Of a DNA stretch of 52,819 nucleotides, positions 42,621-52,099 are shown in pieces (the stretch's first letter is position 1; each line of letters starts with the position of its first letter). The notes beneath the pieces were generated by a model. The model ran no database searches. It saw only the letters and a program-made list of their open reading frames with translations, and had not been told where the DNA came from. Origin of the DNA: Acrasis kona (taxonomy: Eukaryota; Heterolobosea; Eutetramitea; Acrasida; Acrasidae); contig JAOPGA020000776.1 in NCBI GenBank assembly GCA_026419775.2, positions 1 to 52,819 of the forward strand, written 5' to 3'. Made by a program: the position numbers and the translations under genes.

Positions 42621-45600
42621 ATGACGGACATACCATCACCATCATCATACCCCATATTGAAGCATTTACCATACATTGACGGAGATAGACCAGTTCAAAG
42701 TCTTTGCGACTTGTGCGAGAAGCATAATGGAATTGTTAGAATGACTCTGCCATCAGGTACTAGAGTGTTTGTTGGAGTTTGAGGAATATCTTAATGATGT
42801 TTTGGACGAAGCGAAATTCAAGAAGGTAGTAGCAGGTTCTCTACTAAACATTAGAGATTTCGCGAAGGATGGTCTCTTTACAGCTCACGGCAATGAACCC
42901 AATTGGGCCATTGCTCATCGCATTCTCATGCCCGCATTAGGACCAAAGGCCATCTTGGATTTATTCCCACAAATGGAGGAATGTTGTCGACCAACTGACA
43001 GTTAAATGGTCTAGGCTAGGTCCAACCAACGTCATCGACATTGTAGACAACATGACCAGGTTAACATTAGACACCATTAGCTTTGTGTGCTTTCAACTAC
43101 AGGTTCAACAGCTTCTACGTTACAGACATGCATCCTTTCGTCCACGCTATGGTTGAAGCACTCAGCGAAGCAGGGAAGAAAACAAGACGTCTCAATATTG
43201 CAAAGGTGTTCATGAAGAGGACACAACAACTATACCAAAGAAATATCAAACTCATGTTCAAAGTTGCCGACGATGTAATCCAAGAACGAAAGAAGAACCC
43301 AACAAATGAATGCAACGATCTATTGAACAAAATGTTGAACGGAAGAGATCCAGTAACCGGACAAGGCCTAACCGACGAAAACATTCGTTACCAACTAATT
43401 ACCTTCTTAATCGCTGGTCACGAGACAACGTCTGGCTTACTATCCTTCTGTCTTCACGCTCTTTGTAAAAATCAAGAAGCTTACAAGAAAGCCCAAGAAG
43501 AAGTTGACACGGTATTAGGTTCGGAGAAACTACAACCACACCATTTACCTAAACTTGTATACTTGGATCAAGTCCTCAAAGAGACTTTACGTCTGTGGCC
43601 AACAGCACCCGCTTTTGCCGTCAAGCCAGACAAAGACGAACTCGTCGGTAGCAAGTACAAGATTGAAAAGGACGAAGTCACCATCGTTCTAATCCCGTTA
43701 GTGCACCGAGACAAGAAGGTATGGGGAGAAGATGCAGAAGAGTTTAAACCCGAAAGAATGAGTGCAGAAAAATTTGCTGCACTACCAAAACATGCTTGGA
43801 AGCCATTTGGAAACGGAAGCAGAAGCTGCATCGGTCGTGGCTTCGCCTGGCAGGAAAGTTTAATGGTCCTCGCCAAGGTCTTACAAAAGTTCAACATTCA
43901 ACCGCACGATTCATCATACGAATTAAACATCAAGGAAACTCTAACTTGGAAGCCAGAGGGATTCTTTATGAAGGTCAGTCCAAGAAATGTACTGGTCCAA
44001 GAAACAAGCACCAAAACATCTCCACCTAACAGCCCAACCCAAGAGGCAAGTAAAATTTCAAGAGGTCCGCTTTACATTCTATTCGGGTCAAATAGTGGTT
44101 CCTGCGAATCATTTGCCAACACCATTGAAAAGGACGCCACTCAAAAGGGTTTCAAAACCAAACTGGCCCATCTAAACGAACACACTGGAAATGTACCATC
44201 CGATGCACCTGTTCTCATCATTACTGCTTCATACGAAGGAAAGCCGACGGAAGATGCAAATCAATTCTATGACTGGATTAGAAAGGTACCCGATAACTCA
44301 CTTACCGGCATCAAGTATGCAGTTTTGGGATGTGGTCACACCGATTGGGTCGATTCCTACCAACGCGTCCCGACACAAATCGATTCAAACCTCGAGAGAG
44401 TCGGTTCCACACGCTTAAATGAAGAGAGCAGAAGCAAACGCTGCTGCAGACATGATGAGCGGACTTTGATAACTGGAGGAAAGCCGTCTGGAACTTGTTA
44501 GCACCCGACTCTGATAATCAAGAAAAAAATCAAGTTGACTTGCAAGTTGTCAAAAGTTCAAGAGACACAATCTTACGTCATAAGAACTTGGCACCCGGTA
44601 AGATCCTATCAAACTACGAATTAGTACATGAACCCGACACTACATACACATCAAAGAGACACGTCGAGGTGCAACTTCCGACCAACATGAAATATCAATC
44701 TGGTGACTACTTGGCCATTCTACCAGTCAACCCTCCAAGCGTCGTCAACAAAGTATTAGGAAGATTCAACCTTCAACACGACGACACAATCAACGTTGCC
44801 ACAAGCGCAGACAAATCAGACTTGATGTTCCCTACGGACCGTCCCATCAGCGTCGTTGAACTTTTCACCAATTACTTTGAGTTGAGTTTACCGGCAAATA
44901 AGGTTCAAGTTCAAACCATCAATCAACTATGTGGAACACAATTAGACTTTAGCAACATTGACGAATCAGATAAGCGCAAGCCACCAAGCGTCATTGACAT
45001 TTTGCTGCAACATCCAGAGTGTAATTTGCCACTAGCAGAGTTCGTCAACATGAGCGTACCCATGAGGTTGCGTCAATATTCCATCTCATCATCTCCACTC
45101 AACCAACCAGACAAGTGCACCATTACCGTCGGTGTCCTCTCTGCACCAAACTGGAACGGAACCGGAGTTCATTTAGGAGTTGCTTCCAACTTTTTGGCTG
45201 CCATCGAACCTGGAACATTAATCAGCGTCAGCATCAAACAATCAAGATTCAAGTTACCCGATGATTCCAAAGAACCGATTATCATGATTGGTGCGGGAAC
45301 GGGATTGGCTCCTTTCCGTGGTTTCATTCAAGAACGTTCAGTTAGAAAATCAAATGGATGTGAATTGGGTCCTGCTTTGTTGTTCTTTGGATGCAGAGAT
45401 CAGGACAGAGATTTTATTTACAAAAAAGAGTTGACCAAATGGAGTGAAGAAGGTTGTGTGGAATTAAAACCAGTTTTCTCGAGGAAACCAGAAGTGAGTG
45501 GTGTCAAGTATGTTCAAGACAAATTAATGGAATGTAAAGAACAAGTGGCCGCTTTGTTGAAGGAAGATGCTTACATTTATATTTGTGGAGAAGGTGCGCA

Positions 45601-45727
45601 TATGGCTCCTCAAGTGAAAAAGATTTTGATTGGCATTTATAAGGAATCGAGTGGATGTACGCAAGAGGAGGCCGAAACTAGAATGAGTTCGATTGATAAA
45701 AGATATTCTGTGGATGTTTTTGCCTAA
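42621..45727 (+). CDS. CYP102/CYP505-type self-sufficient P450-reductase fusion with five apparent +1 frameshifts
   Basis: P450 domain: start MTDIPSPSSYPIL (an ATG at 42588 adds 11 aa), FAKDGLFTA, LCAFNYRFNSFY, AGHETTSG (I helix), ETLRLWPTAPAF (ExxR) and FGNGSRSCIGRG (heme Cys). Then a linker, FMN domain (LFGSNSGSCESFA, ILGCGHTDW-like), FAD domain (MRLRQYSISSSP, GTGLAPFRGF) and NADPH part (FFGCRDQDRDFIY), ending YSVDVFA. The order, length (~1035 aa) and blocks match Bacillus CYP102A1, a soluble fatty-acid hydroxylase carrying its own reductase. No introns. One extra base must be skipped near 42775, 42982, 43081-43084, 44423-44425 and 44465-44467; elsewhere the frame is perfect and all key residues remain. 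Bacterial or fungal transfer is plausible. Confidence 0.88.
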
Positions 45728-45820
45728 ATGGAGAGAGAGACTGTATAGACTGATTAAAAAAATAAACATCTTTTTTGCAAGTTGAATTTATTGAATAAAT
45801 TTTATGAATCAGATTTGCTT

Positions 45821-47046
45821 TTACACAACTGGAACCTTGTCCTTGTTCAGCTTATCAATGTTTTGTTTTGATAGTTGAGTATGCGCTCTCACAAGGTTTT
45901 TTGGAGTCAACGCCAACCACTGATTAAGTGAAATGTCTGAAAATTCTTTTGATTTGAATACTTCAAGGAACGTCATAGTATCTTGGCCTGTGTTCTCAAT
46001 GTAGTGTCCCATGGATTTTGGAATGTAAGCAACATCACCAGCACTCAAGCCATACGTTCTCGCCTTTCCTTCAGCAGCAAACACTGTTAGTCTTCCTCTA
46101 CCCGTAATAATATATGTCCACTCATCAGCATCAGGATGCCAATGTAACTCTCTCAAACCGTTTGGATATACTTCTACAAGAGCAGCTGCGATGGTTTTAC
46201 TAACTTCAAAGTTTTTAGAGTCAGTAATGCGAGCAGTTCCCATCTTGGTTTTGATTGGTTCTTGAGCTAACATTCTATGGCTGTATGGTGACTTGACTCT
46301 GCCTTTTGGTGATTTAATTTCTTCTTCTGATATTGGACCTGGGACTTCTCCTTGGAAAATGTATAATTCCTCCTTTGAAATGTTGCGGAACGCTCCATCT
46401 TCAAATCCGAAATTCTTTGATAAGATCTCAGGTGGTGTCCTATTGATCCAATCAGCAACTAAAAATGTGCTATCCTCTGAAAAGTTCCCGTCGTCAAAAA
46501 TTAGAGCAAACTCACATCCATCTGGACCGAGTCCTTGTATACTGTGGGGAATTCCAGATGGGAAGTACCTGATGATCAATAAACGAAAAAATTGAAAAGT
46601 TACCAAATGTCACCAACGCCAGTGTCATCAATGAAATTCCTACCCTCAGTGTCTACAGCAGTTATGCGGCATGTTCCGTACAGAACGTATCCCCACTCTG
46701 CCTCCCTGTGCCAATGAAGTTCACGAATACCACCAGCCTTCAATCTCATATTTACACCGGCCAAAGAAGCGCTTGTGGGTAAATCTTTGATAGTAATTTC
46801 ACGAGTCCAACCACCATTTTGCAATCTCATGTGTGAGTAGGAGAAGGAGTATTTAAGGTTTGGGAATTTCCCTGAATCTGTAGCTGGTGGAATGAATTGT
46901 TCAATGTTAATTGCGTCAATAATTGAATTTCTTGGGCCGTAATCTGTAGCCCCTTTACCGTCACTCTGTCTAATTGGATGGATAACGCACATGACGCTGG
47001 CTAGACATGCCAGCAAGACTAGAACAGCCTTACTTCTTGGAGTCAT
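45821..47046 (-). CDS. Bicupin oxalate decarboxylase, secreted
   Basis: Exon 1 from 47046 ([20 protein letters not shown] signal peptide) to 46604, 35-nt intron 46569-46603, exon 2 46568-45821, about 396 aa. Two cupins each have Mn ligands: [13 protein letters not shown] ... [10 protein letters not shown] and [14 protein letters not shown] ... MGHYIENTG. The lid segment FSEDSTF lies after the first cupin; a Glu in this Ser-Glu-x-Ser lid is what makes the family decarboxylases rather than oxidases. Converts oxalate to formate and CO2. Secretion suggests detoxifying oxalate from prey or fungi-rich substrate. An upstream ATG at 47100 would bury the signal peptide. Confidence 0.93.
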
Positions 47047-47332
47047 ATTGAGTTTTTTTGTTTTGTCCGCACCATGCGGATCTAAACCTATTAATAGCAT
47101 ATTTTAAACTGCTGTCAAACATCAGAGAATTAATTTAAAAGACGCTTTATTATTAGTCTGTTCTTTTCTCATTATCGTTCAAAGAGGATATGGAATATTT
47201 TTACTGGCCGTCTTAGTTCCTTTAAAACTCAATGAACATCAAATATTTGCAGTTCTTGTAGTTTCTGTAATGAGAAAATTTATAACACAAACAAGTCAAG
47301 GGTTGAACAAAACAAATTTTATTTTTGTACAC

Positions 47333-49774
47333 TCAACCACTTTCAAAATAATTCCAAAACTCATCTGGTTCTTGGTCTTGACTGACCACTACAATGCGAG
47401 TGGTGGCAGCCAAACATTTTTTAGAAATGAATACTTTACCGGCATCCTGACCCGTATACTCGATACTTTCATTTCTTTTGATTTGTGCATCACAATCGGC
47501 TCCTACCCAAACATAAATTATATCCTTTTGACTTGGACACAGAATGTATACATCTCTGCTGTCCAAATCCTCACTATCAAAATTTTCAATCTTGTCCAAA
47601 CTAGGATACTCGTACAATTCACCACCTTCAATTAGATCGTCGTCACTATCATTATTAGAGTCGACGTCGGCTGCTTCAATGTGTGATTGATTTGCAACGG
47701 GTTCCTTTTTGTTGCTTGCCGTTGATCCTGTATCCAACATGTGATTAAGATCGGGATATACATCGGCTTGTGTGGCGGTTCTATCTACGGGACATTGATC
47801 CAATGCTTGTTGAAATTGTGCATCTTGTGAACCAACCACCTCCATCTCACCATTTTTGGAAAAATATTTTTGTAACAGGTTGGCTAAATTTCGTGCTTGT
47901 TCAGGTAGGGTAGGAAGGATCAACTTTTCACCAATCCATATAAAAACTTTATTCATGGGAGCTGCGTGGAGCACGAAACATGTGCGGTGATCTAATGTAT
48001 TTCCTCTACAAAGTTTTGGAATCAATTGACCGTGTTGAGAGTACATGTCATTCAAAGCACTAATGCGATATAGATAATATTGAGGATTATGTAACATCTT
48101 CTCCCATTGTAACAGCTGCACGATGAAGCCAGAATTTGGACATGTGACTGGTCTCTTGATTTTTACATTTTCCACAATGTTGTTAAAAGTGTCCATAGTT
48201 TTCCACATTAGATATCCAATCGTCAAGGTAGTGCTTCGGCTGACTCCTTCGTAACAATGAATGTAAACATTTCCGCCTTGTATGCGAGCCTTCTCTATAA
48301 ATTCAATCACTCCGAAAAACACACCAATCATGCTTTCATGTCCGGAATCGTACAAACTTAATGCAAGGTATTCAAAGTCGTTCGGGAAGTAGACATCACA
48401 CACGGTCAACGCTGCATTAACAATGTGTGTAATGTTATTGCTCAATAGTTCTTCTTTGTTTCTTGCGACAAGATCGCTTCCCAAATACATAAAGTCGTGT
48501 ACCTTTGAACAGATTTTTCTGTAATAAACTACTAATTCTTGACCACTCATTGGACGTTGGTTTAATTGTGATTGTATCAATTTACTTCTTGGTGTAGGGC
48601 TTGGATCTAATGGGTTTTCGCTTCTGTCGATGGTGTCCAATGAAAGGCGGAAGCTAGCGGAACCGGAACGCGAGCTTTGTCCTCTTTTGGATCGTTCGGA
48701 GTCTAATGCAAATCCTTCTGGTAATGTCCTTTTGCGTGGAGAGGTTGTTGAATTATCTGTTTCTTGTGAGATGCGTACGGGTAGCTTGATGCCGATGGGT
48801 GGAATTTTCATTTGTTGTATTCGTGGTGGTTCTATAACGTCCGCCGAGTCATCATCTCTACTGGACCTACTACTTGTGCTCATGTAGTCATCGTCATCGT
48901 CGTCGTGTACATTTCTTGGCGAGGATGGTTGTTCGTTGTTGTGGCTGTAATTATTTTGTTGCGCGTTTGTACTTTCGAAATCCATTGGTGGTAGTTGAAG
49001 CAAACTCCGAAAAGCAATGTCGTGATATTCGTCAACGTCATTATCACTGTTGGAGCTGGCGTTGTTTGCTAGAGCTCTAAATAAATGTGAGTGTTGGTAC
49101 ATGCTCATGTACAGAGCGACGCTTGATGTTTTATGGTTGCTTAAATCCTGTCTATCGACGGAGGGGACGTCGTCATTAAAATACTTGGTTATTGGTGCTG
49201 GACTGCAATTATCGAAGACCAAATCACAGAGATTTCTCTCTAGCAATTTGCGCTCTAGTTCAAACCCCCGAGTTATTGCGGATGCTTGTGTTGATGAAGA
49301 AGATTGTTTTCCGTGCCAAAGGTAAAGGTCATGTCCCATCTGGCTGTTCTGGTCGTGTGCTAGTGTTTTTTGTTGTAGAAGAGCATCCTGGAAGAATGTT
49401 GTTTGAAGGTCATTAATTGAGAAACGGTGTTCTAATCCTCTAGGCGTGAGTTGCTTCGAGGCCCCAACCGCTAGATTAAATAAAGACCGACCCTGAGAAT
49501 TATTGTTGCTGTATTCTTTGTTCTGTTTGTTGCTTGTGTTCCTTTTAAATAAATGTAGTACAATGTAGCATTTTGCGTTATCAAAGTTGTCGAATCGTGT
49601 AAAATCAACGGGTAGAACTTCAGTCTCTGTGTGGTCTTTTCCGTCAGGTTGAAAAGACCACGCTTTAATGTTGCTCTTAAATCCATCTTTACTCTTTGGT
49701 ATCTGCGTAACGTGGAGTTTTACGAACGATGAGAACGACATAGGCGAAGTATCTATTGAAATATTGGCACCCAT
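47333..49774 (-). CDS. MKP1-like dual-specificity phosphatase with gelsolin-like modules
   Basis: Single exon from MGANISID, a match to the N-myristoylation consensus MGxxxS (the frame is open upstream but has no ATG). About 813 aa. The N-terminal ~240 residues resemble a degenerate gelsolin fold (LYLWHGKQSSSSTQASA). A disordered Ser/Asp-rich linker follows, then the DSP domain: FMYLGSDLVARNKEELL, ITHIVNAA, the catalytic loop HCYEGVSRSTT and IGYLMWK. C-terminal gelsolin-like segments are NKVFIWIGE and DIIYVWVGAD..A. The core DSP-gelsolin order resembles plant MKP1, which inactivates MAP kinases. Membrane tethering is predicted, not shown. Confidence 0.88.
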   Translation of the reverse strand: MGANISIDTSPMSFSSFVKLHVTQIPKSKDGFKSNIKAWSFQPDGKDHTETEVLPVDFTRFDNFDNAKCYIVLHLFKRNTSNKQNKEYSNNNSQGRSLFNLAVGASKQLTPRGLEHRFSINDLQTTFFQDALLQQKTLAHDQNSQMGHDLYLWHGKQSSSSTQASAITRGFELERKLLERNLCDLVFDNCSPAPITKYFNDDVPSVDRQDLSNHKTSSVALYMSMYQHSHLFRALANNASSNSDNDVDEYHDIAFRSLLQLPPMDFESTNAQQNNYSHNNEQPSSPRNVHDDDDDDYMSTSSRSSRDDDSADVIEPPRIQQMKIPPIGIKLPVRISQETDNSTTSPRKRTLPEGFALDSERSKRGQSSRSGSASFRLSLDTIDRSENPLDPSPTPRSKLIQSQLNQRPMSGQELVVYYRKICSKVHDFMYLGSDLVARNKEELLSNNITHIVNAALTVCDVYFPNDFEYLALSLYDSGHESMIGVFFGVIEFIEKARIQGGNVYIHCYEGVSRSTTLTIGYLMWKTMDTFNNIVENVKIKRPVTCPNSGFIVQLLQWEKMLHNPQYYLYRISALNDMYSQHGQLIPKLCRGNTLDHRTCFVLHAAPMNKVFIWIGEKLILPTLPEQARNLANLLQKYFSKNGEMEVVGSQDAQFQQALDQCPVDRTATQADVYPDLNHMLDTGSTASNKKEPVANQSHIEAADVDSNNDSDDDLIEGGELYEYPSLDKIENFDSEDLDSRDVYILCPSQKDIIYVWVGADCDAQIKRNESIEYTGQDAGKVFISKKCLAATTRIVVVSQDQEPDEFWNYFESG

Positions 49775-49814
49775 GATTCGTGACTGTTTCAACAGAAGTT
49801 TGCAATTTTACAAG

Positions 49815-50138
49815 ATGTCCAATGTCCAAAAAGTAACGTTTGATGTTGACGAGGTAAAAAATGGTTTTTGCAATTCAAGCACAATACATCTTATTTTAAT
49901 AAACTCCACCTAATAATATGAACAACAAGTAAATATTAATCATTACGAGGCTCTGAAGAGATAATTGATTGAGCTACATGAGAATCTACCTAAATTGACC
50001 GATACATCGGTCAGTGGATCAGACATTGAACATCCTAGCACAATTCAAAGTACATTTACTGAAAAACGTATGAGACGCATGATTAAAAAAAGAGTCTTTT
50101 ACAGTTACAACATGTTGACCAGGTTTACAATAAAGTGA
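49815..50138 (+). CDS. Possible small two-exon protein
   Basis: ATG at 49815 gives MSNVQKVTFDVDE before a GTAAAA donor (49854). A downstream open segment ends at 50138 with TEKRMRRMIKKRVFYSYNML. Joining them needs an intron of ~120 nt, longer than usual here, so the model is weak. It would share a 40-bp divergent promoter with the phosphatase gene. Confidence 0.3.
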
Positions 50139-50248
50139 CAGTTAAACGTCATCCAGTCATCCGAATCCACCAATTTGGAATGTTGATCAATTTAGGTTCC
50201 TTTTTATAGAATCAGTTTCACAAAACAGAAAAAACAAAATCAACAGCA

Positions 50249-51997
50249 ATGAACACCCGCACTGTCGTTGTTGTGTTACTTGCTCTGATCTTAAGTTCGA
50301 CTTTTGGTCAAATTCCGATGTGGCTACAAGTACAAAAGACACCATGGTCCCAGAGTGCGGCAGAGAAGAAGATGGGTTGCCAAAGCGAAAAAACCAGTTA
50401 CACCGGAGTAGTAGATTGTATTACTTCCTTCTTGGAGGGACAGATTAATATGAAGGGATCACAAGAGTTCGCCCTTGCACAAACATATCGTATTGGTTGG
50501 GATTACGTTTTCCCATCAACAATGCCTGCGCAACCAGTAACCGCTGCGTTCGCCTTGGGTCAAAGAGCCGATGTTCATGACAATGCGTTAGCCGCAATGG
50601 TTTTCATGTTAAATGGACAAATGAGTGCGGCGAAACGTATTTGTGACACCTTCTCACTCACAATTGATCTTGATACCTTTGCCGATGGTAGAACACGTTC
50701 AGCCTATTATTCAAGTGGTCCTGTTGCCAGAGATTATGACGCCGTAACCACTTTAACGTACGGCTCAAAGGTAGCAGACAACAGTGTAATCACAAGCAAC
50801 ATGGCACTTCAAGTACTTGCCCTATGTAGATTCTACGTACACACTCACGACTACAAGTATCTAAGATCTGCCATCAAAGTCGCTACTTTTATTAAGAACA
50901 ATCTCTCCGTGAATACCCCATGGGGAGGCTTCTCCGATGGTTATGATGTAAATGGAACGTTCGTGCCTTCGAGATCCACCGAGGCCAACTCTGCTGTATT
51001 CGCCGCTGCCAGGCTCTTGTACAGCTTAACTTCTGATGCTTCATGGAAAACCATGATGGATGCCACCAGTTCATTTGTTTCTAACATGTACCAATCGAAG
51101 GGTTTCTACTACTCTGGTACGTTAGACAGCACGGACAACTTGAAGACATCATTCCCAACCGCCAGCGCACAAACAAGCGGATTGTTGTCTGGAGCCGACG
51201 CATCAGACAGAGCAACCAAGGCATTGAATTGGATCTTGGAAAATTTACAAGTCACAGAGTACCAAACAGACGACATTAGTGGTAACACCATTCCATACAA
51301 TGGTATCTTGTACAGTTCTGGAGGAAGTGGTCTCATGAGCGAACAAACAGCAATGACCGCCATGGCCATGCATGCTCAACAAAAGAATCTAGTCGGAGTT
51401 GATGCCATTAGCGTTGCAAGTTTCAAAGCTGCTCATGAAAAATTCTTAAATTCATTAATAAACATGCAAAAGTACGCTCTTAGAAGCGACGGTCATGGTA
51501 TTGTTGCTGCCGTTAATCCTGGTGGAAGCACGACTTGGCCAAGTTCTGCAGCCGCCGATAATTATGTGTATCAACCTGTTCTTCACACTGCTTCATCCGC
51601 ATGGACAGCACTCACTCTACTATACATTAGAGGTAACAATGAGTTTGCTAATCCTTACGCCGATTATTCTAAAAGTAAAGCAAGTGTTTACACGCCCAAC
51701 ATGGCCGTTGCAAAGAGCAAAACTGCTGATTTGACAACCAATTATGATTACACCATCGAGTACACATTTGCAATCGGTGCTAGCACTGTTACCCTCACGA
51801 TGGTAATTGGGTTCGTCGTTTTAATAGGATTCATTATGCTGGCCATATTGAACTTCAAATTGTACAAGAAGAACAGGCACGTTGTTGCCGAGTATCACCA
51901 AGAAATGGAATACTTTACAAGATTACAGTCACCTGGTACCCCTTTGACTCCAACACTAGCAGATGCCCCAAACCCATTGTGGCCTCAACAAGAGTAA
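50249..51997 (+). CDS. Type I membrane protein with alpha/alpha-toroid (six-hairpin glycosidase-like) ectodomain
   Basis: 582 aa, single exon. Signal peptide MNTRTVVVVLLALILSSTFG. The ectodomain has repeated helical pairs with WDYVFPS, DVHDNALAAMVFML, TSNMALQVLALCRFY, PWGGFSDGYD, STEANSAVFAAARLL, GLMSEQTAMTAMAMHA and HTASSAWTALTLLY, the pattern of six-hairpin glycosidases. A TM helix follows at about 525-548 (TLTMVIGFVVLIGFIMLAIL) with a short cytosolic tail YHQEMEYF...SPGTPLTP. A surface or lysosomal carbohydrate-active role is likely; substrate and catalytic acid are not identified. AATAAA lies 4 bases past the stop. Confidence 0.72.
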   Translation: MNTRTVVVVLLALILSSTFGQIPMWLQVQKTPWSQSAAEKKMGCQSEKTSYTGVVDCITSFLEGQINMKGSQEFALAQTYRIGWDYVFPSTMPAQPVTAAFALGQRADVHDNALAAMVFMLNGQMSAAKRICDTFSLTIDLDTFADGRTRSAYYSSGPVARDYDAVTTLTYGSKVADNSVITSNMALQVLALCRFYVHTHDYKYLRSAIKVATFIKNNLSVNTPWGGFSDGYDVNGTFVPSRSTEANSAVFAAARLLYSLTSDASWKTMMDATSSFVSNMYQSKGFYYSGTLDSTDNLKTSFPTASAQTSGLLSGADASDRATKALNWILENLQVTEYQTDDISGNTIPYNGILYSSGGSGLMSEQTAMTAMAMHAQQKNLVGVDAISVASFKAAHEKFLNSLINMQKYALRSDGHGIVAAVNPGGSTTWPSSAAADNYVYQPVLHTASSAWTALTLLYIRGNNEFANPYADYSKSKASVYTPNMAVAKSKTADLTTNYDYTIEYTFAIGASTVTLTMVIGFVVLIGFIMLAILNFKLYKKNRHVVAEYHQEMEYFTRLQSPGTPLTPTLADAPNPLWPQQE

Positions 51998-52099
51998 ATA
52001 AATGTAAATTTTAATTTATATCGATTGTTCACTTTTATCATGAGATATGTGAGGTGTGCTAATTTAACACAACATTGGGAAACATGAAGTGATAATAAT

